Shown here: positions 34,290-41,960 of the stretch, in pieces | Layout: every line of letters starts with the position of its first letter | How positions within the stretch are numbered: position 1 is the stretch's first letter | NCBI GenBank assembly: GCA_022826515.1 | Contig: JAJDUT010000024.1 | Span: 29,277 to 93,276 of the forward strand | Reading direction: 5' to 3' | Source: Candidatus Latescibacterota bacterium | Lineage (GTDB): Bacteria; Latescibacterota; UBA2968; UBA8231 | Length of the DNA: 64,000 bases | Translations under genes and position numbers: made by a program | The notes under the pieces: model-generated | Database searches by the model: none | What the model was told of the DNA's origin: nothing | What the model saw: the letters and a program-made list of their open reading frames with translations, nothing else

Positions 34290-35408
34290 TTAGTTTGAGT
34301 CACTGATGTGTGACTTGATCTGTCCCCAACTCGAAGACTGGACTGCGGTCCCCGGCTCGTCTGTGAGCGGACGCCAGCGAAAGGTGATAAACCCCGATAC
34401 CGGCGAGCCTTCGACTTCTCGGTAGTAGCTGAGGAACTGCATCTTGTAGAATCCCTCGCCGGTGTCAATGACGTACACGTGATTCCGCGTCGATAGGACG
34501 TGGGTGGTGCTGTCGTAGCTGTACCACTCGCCGGTGTCGCTGCTGAAGGCCGATCCCGATTTGTCGGCGAAGTATCCGAACCCCATGGCCTCGGCAATGT
34601 CCTCGAAGGCTTGGTCGGTCTGATAGGCGGGGAATGCGCCGCCCTGACCGCAGCCGCTGATGCCGCCGTTGAGGCGGATGATGTAGCCGGAGAAGTGGAG
34701 GTCCCAGTCCGTGGAGGTGGATGGGTCGGCTGGTGTGACCACCTCTCCCGAACTCAGGCTGAAGTACACTTCCTTGCCCTCGCTCACATCTACGGTGGCG
34801 CTACTCGCTGCGCTCGTCAGGTCGGTGCCGTCGGCGACGACCCAGCGGAAGGTGATGCGGCCGGCGTCCGAGCGGCTGGCTCCTTCTATGGCATCGACGA
34901 CGAACTTGGCGAACTGGCCGTTTGCGGTGCGCAACTCGTAGGCGTTGCCGGGAACCTCCATGCGGTGCGATGACGAATTGTACGAGTACCACTCGCTAAT
35001 GGCGTAGGCTGGCCCGTCGGTGATGAAGGCGTCCGAGCCGGGAATGTCCGTCGCAGTTATCGCGTCGAAGGCTTCTTCCGCGACGACGTCCTCGGCACCT
35101 GTGAGATCAAAGCCCATGACGTTGCCCGGCCCACTGATGCCGCCGTTGAGCAGGATATTGCTGCGCTTGAAGGCGATGTGCCACTCGGTCGATTGTGCCG
35201 CTTCGGCATCGGTGAGGGCGACCACGTCTTGATCTTCAAAGCTGAAGTAGGTGAAGTCGTGGGGGTCCGTGGAAAAAGCACCGCCCGCCGTGGCGTCGAT
35301 CACCGTGAGGAAATCGCCGTTGTCGAGCTGGGTGGTCGATTTGCCGAAGGCCGGTGCGCTCAGCGCCGACAGCAAGGTGATAAGGATGGTAAAACGGATG
35401 CGTTGCAT
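34290..35408 (-). CDS. HmuY-like haem-binding protein with two tandem HmuY domains
   Basis: A 372-residue exported protein. Signal peptide to about residue 22. Domain 1 (about 52-192) has YFSFEDQDVV, STEWHIAFKRSNILLNGG and RITFRWV. Domain 2 (about 214-346) repeats these as YFSLSSGEVV, STDWDLHFSGYIIRLNGG and FITFRWR. WYSYNSSSH and WYSYDSTTH occupy equivalent places. HmuY proteins capture haem at the surface; known ones have one domain. There is no obvious lipobox. AAGGAGGG precedes the ATG, and the gene lies 48 nt after the receptor gene. Confidence 0.88.
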   Translation of the reverse strand: MQRIRFTILITLLSALSAPAFGKSTTQLDNGDFLTVIDATAGGAFSTDPHDFTYFSFEDQDVVALTDAEAAQSTEWHIAFKRSNILLNGGISGPGNVMGFDLTGAEDVVAEEAFDAITATDIPGSDAFITDGPAYAISEWYSYNSSSHRMEVPGNAYELRTANGQFAKFVVDAIEGASRSDAGRITFRWVVADGTDLTSAASSATVDVSEGKEVYFSLSSGEVVTPADPSTSTDWDLHFSGYIIRLNGGISGCGQGGAFPAYQTDQAFEDIAEAMGFGYFADKSGSAFSSDTGEWYSYDSTTHVLSTRNHVYVIDTGEGFYKMQFLSYYREVEGSPVSGFITFRWRPLTDEPGTAVQSSSWGQIKSHISDSN

Positions 35409-35456
35409 GATGGGTCCCTCCTTGGGATAGAGAATGGTGAAGTTTGACTATTGCTC

Positions 35457-37685
35457 TCACAACTGCACTCGCAGGCCGCCGCGCACGGCTCGGCCTCGCA
35501 GTGAGCGCAAATCGCCGGGGTTATCTAGGTCTCTGCGGTTGTCGAGGAGATTCTCAATGCCGAGTCTCAGGGCGACGGACCCCCACAAGGGCTGCTCCGC
35601 GTTTACGTCCCACTCGCTTCCGGCTGGCGACCGCAGGGTGCCCTCGGCGTCGGCCCACACTGGACTATCGCGGCGCAGCTTGACTTCTAGGCGGCCCTCC
35701 CCAGGCGTCGTCCACTTTGCGCGGACGCGCAGGGCGTGGCGCGGTCGTCCCGGTAGATCGCGCTGGGCATCTTGATCACGCGCCCTCAGATAGGTGTAGC
35801 CGCCGTTGACCGCGAGCCGGTCGCCGAGCTGGGCACTCAGGCCGAATTCGATCCCGCGAGTTGTGGCGCGTCCCACGTTGTCGTACGCGTAGATCGCCAC
35901 CGCGCCGGAACTCTGGGTGGGATCGAACACGGTTTGGATGAGGTTGCGCAGGCGGTTGTGGAAGAAGTTGACGCGCAGGTCTAGCGCTTCTATCGGTTCA
36001 AATTCCGCGCCCACGTTCAGGCCCCAGGTCCGTTCTGGGCTCAGCGAAGGAGTGCCCAGCACTTTGTATCCTAGGTTGCTGTGGTCGAAGACGAAGTAGC
36101 GTTCCTTGAGGGAAGGAGCGCGGTATCCAGCGCCGTACGAGGCCCGCACCCTCAAGCTCTCGGAAAGTCGCTGGGCGAAGGAGACTTTCGGCGTCAGATG
36201 GACCCCGTAGCGCGAGTGCCATTGATAGCGGGCACCCCATACGACGCCGGTGTTTTCCGCCACTTGCCAGTCGTCTTGGATATATGCCTCCGCAACATCT
36301 ACGCGCGACGGCGGCACTTCCACCGTGTGCTGTTGCTCGCCCAAGGGCTGGGTGCGTTCGAGCGAGACTTCGAGTTCTTCGCGCGTGTGTTTCAACCCGG
36401 CCGTGAGGATGTGCGTACGCCGCAACAGGTGGGTGGTGCGCAGTTGGTACTTCGTCAGCACGTTGTCGGTGGACCGGTCTCGCACTTGGCGGCTGCCGAT
36501 TAGTTCCTCTCTACTTAGCTTGTCGAAATAGGTGCGGAAGACATCGACATTGGCCGTGCTTCCTTCAGCCCACTGCCACTCGGCCTCGGCCCCGAGATCC
36601 ACCCGCTGCACCTGATCGGGATAGCGCCATACGTAGGTCTTATTGAGGGGGGCGAAGTACTGGCTGGAAACCCCCTCCTCGTTTTGCGAGAGCCAGCGCG
36701 CCGAGCCTTGCAGCAACAGGTTGGGCCGCGCTTCCCAGCGCAGTTTGCCCTGCGTAAAACGCTGGGTGTAGGCGTCGATGTCAGTGTCGGGATCGTCTGG
36801 CGAGCGATCGAGGGCTTCAAGCGCCGTTCTGGAAGCGGTGAGAGAGGCGGAAAGGCTGGAGCGCGTCAGGGCCGCTTGGCCTTCGAGCGCGGTCAAGCCC
36901 CCAGACCCCAAGCTGAACCGAACGTCGCCGCTTCGTTCCTGCGGGGAGCGGGTGAGGATGTGGACCACTCCGCCCATGGCCTCGCTGCCGTACAGAGCGG
37001 AATGCGGCCCCTTCACTACTTCGATCCGCTCGACATTGCTGACGGGCAGCTTGTCTAGATCGATCACTCCGCCCGGACCGCCGATTACTCGCTCGCCATC
37101 GACTAGGATCAGGATGCGCTTGGGATCAATGCCTTGGATCATGACGCCGGACGGAGACCCGAGATAGCCGTACAGCGAGGAATGCACGTTGAGTCCGGCC
37201 ACATCTTCGAGCAGGCCCGCGACATTCTCCGCGCTGGACAGTTCGATAGCTTCTCGGGGGACGATCGCCACTGGCACGGTTAGGGCCGCTGCGGACTTAG
37301 GTCTGCCGGTTGCCGTGATCAGCGTGGCTGCTTGGGGCAGGGCTCGTGCATTGAGCGCAAAATCGAGTTGCAGGCTTTGTCCTGCGAGTAGGTCTATCTG
37401 CTGACTCTGGGTGCCGTAGCCGATTATGCTGACTTCGACCCGATAGCGGCCCGGCGGCAGTTCCAACTCGTAGCGCCCTAGCGAGTCGGTGATGGTGCCC
37501 GCCTTGCCGGTGGAGACTGCGACGTTGGCATGGGCGAGCGGCCACTCGGAATTGGCGTCCACAATGGTGCCCGCGATCTGAGCGGCGCTTAGACTGATAG
37601 GGGCTAGGCAGGTGCCGCTCAGCAGTAATTTCCAGATCCAATTTTTCTTCGTTGCGGAATTTTTGACCGCATCGGCGTCAGTCAT
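35457..37685 (-). CDS. TonB-dependent haem/iron receptor
   Basis: A 742-residue outer-membrane receptor. A signal peptide is followed by a carboxypeptidase-regulatory-like domain (IAGTIVDANSEWPLAHANV ... GRYELELPPGRYRVEV), then the plug (AGLLEDVAGLNV, RILILVDGERVIGGPGG, VERIEVVKGPHSALYGSEAMGGVV) and a beta-barrel ending in LRVQL. It transports haem, or another ligand, using TonB energy; no tonB-exbB-exbD is in the window. ATG 37685 follows GAGGAAC; an in-frame extension to 37739 is discarded. The substrate is inferred from the adjoining HmuY and Hmu genes. Confidence 0.93.
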   Translation of the reverse strand: MTDADAVKNSATKKNWIWKLLLSGTCLAPISLSAAQIAGTIVDANSEWPLAHANVAVSTGKAGTITDSLGRYELELPPGRYRVEVSIIGYGTQSQQIDLLAGQSLQLDFALNARALPQAATLITATGRPKSAAALTVPVAIVPREAIELSSAENVAGLLEDVAGLNVHSSLYGYLGSPSGVMIQGIDPKRILILVDGERVIGGPGGVIDLDKLPVSNVERIEVVKGPHSALYGSEAMGGVVHILTRSPQERSGDVRFSLGSGGLTALEGQAALTRSSLSASLTASRTALEALDRSPDDPDTDIDAYTQRFTQGKLRWEARPNLLLQGSARWLSQNEEGVSSQYFAPLNKTYVWRYPDQVQRVDLGAEAEWQWAEGSTANVDVFRTYFDKLSREELIGSRQVRDRSTDNVLTKYQLRTTHLLRRTHILTAGLKHTREELEVSLERTQPLGEQQHTVEVPPSRVDVAEAYIQDDWQVAENTGVVWGARYQWHSRYGVHLTPKVSFAQRLSESLRVRASYGAGYRAPSLKERYFVFDHSNLGYKVLGTPSLSPERTWGLNVGAEFEPIEALDLRVNFFHNRLRNLIQTVFDPTQSSGAVAIYAYDNVGRATTRGIEFGLSAQLGDRLAVNGGYTYLRARDQDAQRDLPGRPRHALRVRAKWTTPGEGRLEVKLRRDSPVWADAEGTLRSPAGSEWDVNAEQPLWGSVALRLGIENLLDNRRDLDNPGDLRSLRGRAVRGGLRVQL

Positions 37686-37773
37686 TATGTTCCTCACAGA
37701 GGACAAAAAAAGCTCGGATATGCCCGGACCGGCGCACACCGGTTTGGATCATATCGGCGCTAAGTTCTCGACG

Positions 37774-37822
37774 GGCTATTGGCGAAGTGCTGGCAGGCGC
37801 AGCCAATAGCCTCTTTTTATTT
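37774..37822 (+). other. strong hairpin with a T-run pointing against the local genes
   Basis: A perfect 10-base stem GGCTATTGGC / GCCAATAGCC (37774-37783 and 37802-37811) is followed on the plus strand by TCTTTTTATTT. It lies between the DUF1111 gene and the receptor gene, both on the minus strand, so it has terminator form only for plus-strand transcription, where no gene is seen. In the minus direction it could still act as a processing or stability hairpin. Confidence 0.5.
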
Positions 37823-37875
37823 ATACGTTATAGCGTCGTACTAACTCGTTACATCGTTCCTCTTGTAAGCCGCAA

Positions 37876-39270
37876 TCACAGCGACTGCAAAAAGGCCACG
37901 AGCGCGTCCCGGTCGCTCTGGTCTAGTTGGCGCACAAGCTCCCGCGCTGTTTCGGCCTCGCCGCCGTGGAACATGATGGCTTCCATCAGCGTGCGGGCCC
38001 GTCCATCGTGCAGATACGCTGGGATGCCGTTGACCGTTGCCGTCAGGCCAATGCCCCACAGCGGCGGCGTGCGCCACTCGCGGCCGTCGGCCTCAAAGTC
38101 GGGACGGTCGTCGGCCAATTCTTCCCCCATATCGTGCAACAGCAGATCCGTGTAGGGATGAATGGTCTGGTTGGCTAAGGCCGCAATCTCGTGGTGGCCC
38201 GTTTGCAGGGTGGGGATGTGGCACCCCGAGCACTGGGCTGTAGCAAAGACCTCTTCGCCGCGCAAAGCCTGCGGATCGTCGATGTTGCGGCGTGCGGGCA
38301 CCGCTAGGGTTTGTACGTAAAAGGTGTTGATATCCAGTGTCTCTTGGCCAATTTCCGGGTCGTCTTGGTGGTCGTCCATTTGCGGCTGGCCGGCGGTGGA
38401 TTCCTCGGGGAAATAGGGGTTGGTGATGCCCATGTCCTGTTGGTAGGCTCCGGCGATCTGCTGCAACAGGTCGGGATTGTTGGCCTTGAGGCCAAAGCGG
38501 CCTAATTCGGTCTGTTGCGTGCGGAAGTTGTACACCCGATTGGGGCGGCCGGATATGCCGTCGCCATCGCTGTCGCCGGGGTCGGCCAGCGCCAGAATGG
38601 TTTCTTCGGGGATGGCTTCGAGCAGGCCGCGGCCAAAAACCGGCGGGGCCATGCGCGGCGAAAACAGGACGTCCGCCGGCAGCGGTTGATAAGTTTCTAC
38701 TACGTCGTACACCGGAAAGCGCAGGGAGTACGCTGTGCCGTCGGCAAAATGGCGGGTCTCCTCAAAGTAGGTGACGTCGATCCGCGCCTCGGGTGCGACC
38801 CCGAAAACGGCGCGGTCCCCAATCTGTTCGCCAAAGCCCGGCACCGGCTGTGGTGCACCCGGTACTGCGGGATTGGTGCCGGGCAGGCTGACTCGCATGA
38901 GCATGGAGCCGACAAAAGGGGAGACCTCGCCAAACCCCTCGCGCCCCCGGCCATCGCGGGCGTGACAGCCCACGCACGAGGTCTGATTGAAAACCGGTCC
39001 TAGCCCGTGCCCCACTTCGGCCGGCGAGGTGACAAAGACCTGTTCAAAGGCCGCGTCTCCGGCCAAAAAGCGGTCCAGGTCCAGTCCATCCAAAGAGGGG
39101 ATGGGGTTTTCAAACGCCAAACTGCTGGCGTCAAAAACCGTCGCCGCCCCGCCGGACAGGGCGCGGTCGTCCTCCACGGGAGTCGGGTCTAACCCCCGGT
39201 CGTCGCCGCAGTGGGTGAGTGTAGCTAGCAGGGCCATATAGTAGAGTATGGACTTACGAGTAATGATCAT
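37876..39270 (-). CDS. di-haem oxidoreductase of the DUF1111 family
   Basis: A 464-residue exported protein, probably a lipoprotein (LLATLTHC near the N-terminus). Two c-type haem sites are visible: CVGCHARDGRG (about 98-102) and CSGCHIP (about 340). The region between them (LMRVSLPGT, RFGLKANNPDLLQQ) is typical of the DUF1111 thiol-oxidoreductase-like di-haem family, often encoded with imelysins in iron-uptake loci, as here. Its exact electron partners are unknown. The weak ribosome-binding site makes the start moderately certain. Confidence 0.9.
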   Translation of the reverse strand: MIITRKSILYYMALLATLTHCGDDRGLDPTPVEDDRALSGGAATVFDASSLAFENPIPSLDGLDLDRFLAGDAAFEQVFVTSPAEVGHGLGPVFNQTSCVGCHARDGRGREGFGEVSPFVGSMLMRVSLPGTNPAVPGAPQPVPGFGEQIGDRAVFGVAPEARIDVTYFEETRHFADGTAYSLRFPVYDVVETYQPLPADVLFSPRMAPPVFGRGLLEAIPEETILALADPGDSDGDGISGRPNRVYNFRTQQTELGRFGLKANNPDLLQQIAGAYQQDMGITNPYFPEESTAGQPQMDDHQDDPEIGQETLDINTFYVQTLAVPARRNIDDPQALRGEEVFATAQCSGCHIPTLQTGHHEIAALANQTIHPYTDLLLHDMGEELADDRPDFEADGREWRTPPLWGIGLTATVNGIPAYLHDGRARTLMEAIMFHGGEAETARELVRQLDQSDRDALVAFLQSL

Positions 39271-39293
39271 TGCGAGAAACGTATTTAATTAGG

Positions 39294-39321
39294 AATTACG
39301 AATTACGAATTACGAATTAGG
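39294..39321. repeat. 7-base tandem repeat (AATTACG) x4
   Basis: Three exact AATTACG units and a fourth AATTAGG lie in the 67-nt gap between the DUF1111 and imelysin genes. A small palindromic GGGAATTCC follows. This looks like a short simple repeat of replication slippage. Confidence 0.85.
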
Positions 39322-39337
39322 GTTGGGCCGGGAATTC

Positions 39338-40414
39338 CTAATTCCCTAACACCAGCGGTAGGATATTTTCCTCTAAGGTCTGCTGAACCTTGGCTACTGC
39401 GGCCTGCGCCGTTTCGATTTGGTCCCGATCCGAGGCAATGGCGTCGCGGAAGGGGTACTGGATGCGGCCGATCTCGTTGATGGCCGTTTGGATTTCCTCT
39501 TTGAGCCGTTGATCGAGGTCGGCGTCGGCTTGGCGGATGAATTCGTCCAAGCCCGGGCCGGTGCCCGCGTAGTCGCCGGTATAGACGTGCAGGACGCTGC
39601 GGAGGTTGTTCTGGAAGTCGGCAATAGAATTGAAGCTAAATTGGGACTCTACGAGGCGGGTGTCTTGCTCGACGAAGGGGTCGGCGATTTTGCCGTTGGC
39701 GACCTCGTCGCAGATGCCGATCATGCCGCTGACCATTTCCTGGACTGCCGACTGGGCGGACGGATACGCGTCGCTGCCACTACCGGCGTTGCGGACCTTT
39801 TGGCCAAAGTTGCCGCCGGAGGAGATCCAGCTATTGTGCAGGGCGCTGGCCGTGTCCCGCAGGTCTTGGGTCGTGGCGATCAGATAGGCAAACTCGCGCT
39901 CAGTGAAATCGGCCGCAGTCTTGCTGCCGCCTTCGTCAAAGAGCAGGTACTCGATGGTGTGGAAGCCCTTGAGGGTTCCGTCTAGACTGCCCACGTACGC
40001 GGCCGTCAAGTCGTTGTCGCTGGCCAATACTCCGTCCAAGTCCGTGCGGTTGACCGGCCAACTGTCGAGTGCTGGATCGTAGCCGTTGAAGTCCACCGGC
40101 CCAAAGAGAAATCCCTCGCTGGCTTCCCAGGGGATGCGCGTGGCCACCCAAGCGTTGCGGGCCGCACTGAGGTTTTCAGGCGTAGGATCGCTGCTCAGGG
40201 CCTCGACTGCGGCAAGCAGTTCGCCGGACCGCTCGTCCAAGTCCGCGTACGTGGCAATGACGACGTTGTCGGTGAAATTGTCCAAGATGGGCCCAAAGTC
40301 GAACTCGGCCTCGGCTGGCCCGGTGGGCTCGTCGCTGTCGTCGCCGCAGCCGGCAATGAACAACAGGCTACAAGCGGCTAGTCCGATCCCCAATCGCAAG
40401 AATATGGCTTTCAT
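39338..40414 (-). CDS. imelysin family lipoprotein (iron-regulated, M75-like)
   Basis: A 358-residue lipoprotein with a clear lipobox (LLFIAGC). The helical imelysin fold is marked by ARNAWVATRIPWEASEGFLFGPV and by the HxxE motif in GFHTIEYLLFD. Imelysins such as IrpA and EfeO-like proteins act in periplasmic iron uptake; proteolysis has not been shown for most. The neighbouring di-haem DUF1111 gene and the haem operon support an iron role. AAGGGAG precedes the ATG. Confidence 0.93.
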   Translation of the reverse strand: MKAIFLRLGIGLAACSLLFIAGCGDDSDEPTGPAEAEFDFGPILDNFTDNVVIATYADLDERSGELLAAVEALSSDPTPENLSAARNAWVATRIPWEASEGFLFGPVDFNGYDPALDSWPVNRTDLDGVLASDNDLTAAYVGSLDGTLKGFHTIEYLLFDEGGSKTAADFTEREFAYLIATTQDLRDTASALHNSWISSGGNFGQKVRNAGSGSDAYPSAQSAVQEMVSGMIGICDEVANGKIADPFVEQDTRLVESQFSFNSIADFQNNLRSVLHVYTGDYAGTGPGLDEFIRQADADLDQRLKEEIQTAINEIGRIQYPFRDAIASDRDQIETAQAAVAKVQQTLEENILPLVLGN

Positions 40415-40494
40415 AAGGGTAGCTCCCTTTTGTCAAAATTGAAACTTAGCGCACAGGTGACTTCCACCCGTGCCCGGTTTCACAGTGAATGTTT

Positions 40495-41751
40495 TTAAAA
40501 CTGAAATCCCAGCCCCAAGCTCAGGGTGTTTTCAGGGTTAAAGCGGGCGGCACCCAGCCGCCGCATGGCGTAATCAGCCTTGAGTATTACGGTTTCTTCC
40601 ATGTTGTAGTTTGCGCCCAAGGTATAGACCCGGCGCGCAAAGCGCGGATTGTCAAAGGTCTCGTCCGGGACCGCGGCCATGCTGTCGTACGCGTCCAAGC
40701 GGATGAACAGGTCCAAGCGGTTGGGCGAGGGAGCAGCCAGCCAAGGCAGGACGTCGTAGCCGACTTCGACGAAAGCCGCATAAGCCGCCCGGGCTACTGG
40801 CGAGCGCAAGACGTCGAGATTGTTCGATAGGGTGCGGTTGCGGGCGCTGACGAGGGCGGCGTTCTGCAGATGCCCATAGAGATATAGCCCGCGCGCGCGG
40901 ACCCGCCCCCAGTCCAAGCTGCCGTGCACATCAACGATGGAGACGTGCGCGTCTATCCCTTCCATATCGGGCTTGGGGCGGTTGTCGGCGCTGTCGCCGC
41001 GATAGCCGGAAACACCCAGCACACAGTGCGGCGCGAGCTGATAATCGAGGCGTCCGACCCAAGCCATATTGGTCGCCTGAATCGTCTCAAAGCGCTTTTG
41101 GTGGCCGCCGACGATCCAGTTTTGCGAGCTGAAGCCGGTCGCGTCTAGGCCATTGATTAGCTGGAGCTGATAGCGCCAGCTCCGGTAGGCACCGGAGACC
41201 TCCACGCCGGTCTCGTGCCAGAGGGCTGGAATGATGGAGGTCTCGGCTTCCGCGCGCCGGGAGCCAAAGAAATCGGCTGGATGGAAGCGATGGCTCAAGT
41301 GGCCCACGGCGACGTAGAAATGCCCCAAGCGGACGCGGAAGGCATCGCTGAAGGTCCGCTCGACGGCCAACTCCTCGACGACGACTTCGCCGCCTTTTTC
41401 GATTTCCTGCTCAAACTCGCCGAACTCCTCAAACTCCAATTCCAGCGCCGCACCAGCCCCACCGTGCTCAAATTCTACCTCGGCTTCTAGCTCCGTATCC
41501 TTGAGCAACTCGACTTCTAATTCGAGCGCGAGGCGGGTGATGTCGATGGTGGCGCGACTGTCTGGGGGGGAACCGTTGGGACCGCTTTTTTGGTCAGGGC
41601 CGAAATCGAAATAGGAATAGAGCATCTCGCCGTAGCCTTCTAGATGGAAGGACGGCTTTGCCGAGGCGTTTGCGTCCTGCACGGATAGAAAAGCGAGAAG
41701 GGTAAGTAGCTGAAAAATAGGGAGATAAGGTCTGTTAGGTTCGCGTCGCAT
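40495..41751 (-). CDS. porin-like outer-membrane beta-barrel protein
   Basis: About 418 residues from the chosen ATG at 41751. A signal peptide (LLTLLAFLSVQDANASA) precedes alternating hydrophobic/polar strands of a barrel, opening with FHLEGYGEMLYSYFDF and ending in LSLGLGFQF, whose terminal Phe is typical of outer-membrane barrels. An unusual acidic run (ELEFEEFGEFEQEIEKGGE) lies near residue 105. It could be a porin or a metal-binding barrel; placed upstream of the imelysin it may pass iron. The start is uncertain; the frame is open upstream to 41874. Confidence 0.8.
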   Translation of the reverse strand: MRREPNRPYLPIFQLLTLLAFLSVQDANASAKPSFHLEGYGEMLYSYFDFGPDQKSGPNGSPPDSRATIDITRLALELEVELLKDTELEAEVEFEHGGAGAALELEFEEFGEFEQEIEKGGEVVVEELAVERTFSDAFRVRLGHFYVAVGHLSHRFHPADFFGSRRAEAETSIIPALWHETGVEVSGAYRSWRYQLQLINGLDATGFSSQNWIVGGHQKRFETIQATNMAWVGRLDYQLAPHCVLGVSGYRGDSADNRPKPDMEGIDAHVSIVDVHGSLDWGRVRARGLYLYGHLQNAALVSARNRTLSNNLDVLRSPVARAAYAAFVEVGYDVLPWLAAPSPNRLDLFIRLDAYDSMAAVPDETFDNPRFARRVYTLGANYNMEETVILKADYAMRRLGAARFNPENTLSLGLGFQF

Positions 41752-41847
41752 GGATTGAATAAAGATTCGTAATATCGCTATTACAAATTTTCTGTTAATA
41801 AAACCAAAGTTTTCTTTAATAATCTTTTGTTTTATATGACAAACAAA

Positions 41848-41874
41848 AGTATAGATAGTATTTTTATCTGTCAA
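41848..41874 (-). promoter_or_regulatory. candidate sigma-70 promoter upstream of the porin-like gene
   Basis: On the minus strand TTGACA (complement of 41869-41874) is followed after 15 nt by TATACT (complement of 41848-41853). The spacing is short, and the surrounding 120 nt are strongly AT-rich. The same AT-rich stretch is the only intergenic region before the iron island. Confidence 0.5.
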
Positions 41875-41895
41875 GGATATTATTTGATGATGTTA

Positions 41896-41932
41896 CGCGG
41901 TAGGGGGCGGTTTGAAACCGCCCCCTACCGCG
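41896..41932. repeat. 37-bp palindrome of the GTAGGGGGCGG family
   Basis: A perfect palindrome with 18-base arms around one central base, containing GTAGGGGGCGGTTT. It lies directly upstream of glnD and is related to the elements at 51552-51579 and 52626-52653. Confidence 0.85.
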
Positions 41933-41960
41933 CCGTATATTTAATGAATTTGGAGAATCT

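Noticed and set aside
37686..37773. Cobalamin-type riboswitch before the TonB-dependent receptor
   Set aside because: No B12-box-like sequence (GCCACTG) is present and the haem genes around it explain the receptor.
39294..39321. Possible CRISPR-like repeats at AATTACG
   Set aside because: Units are only 7 bases with no spacers, so it is a simple tandem repeat.
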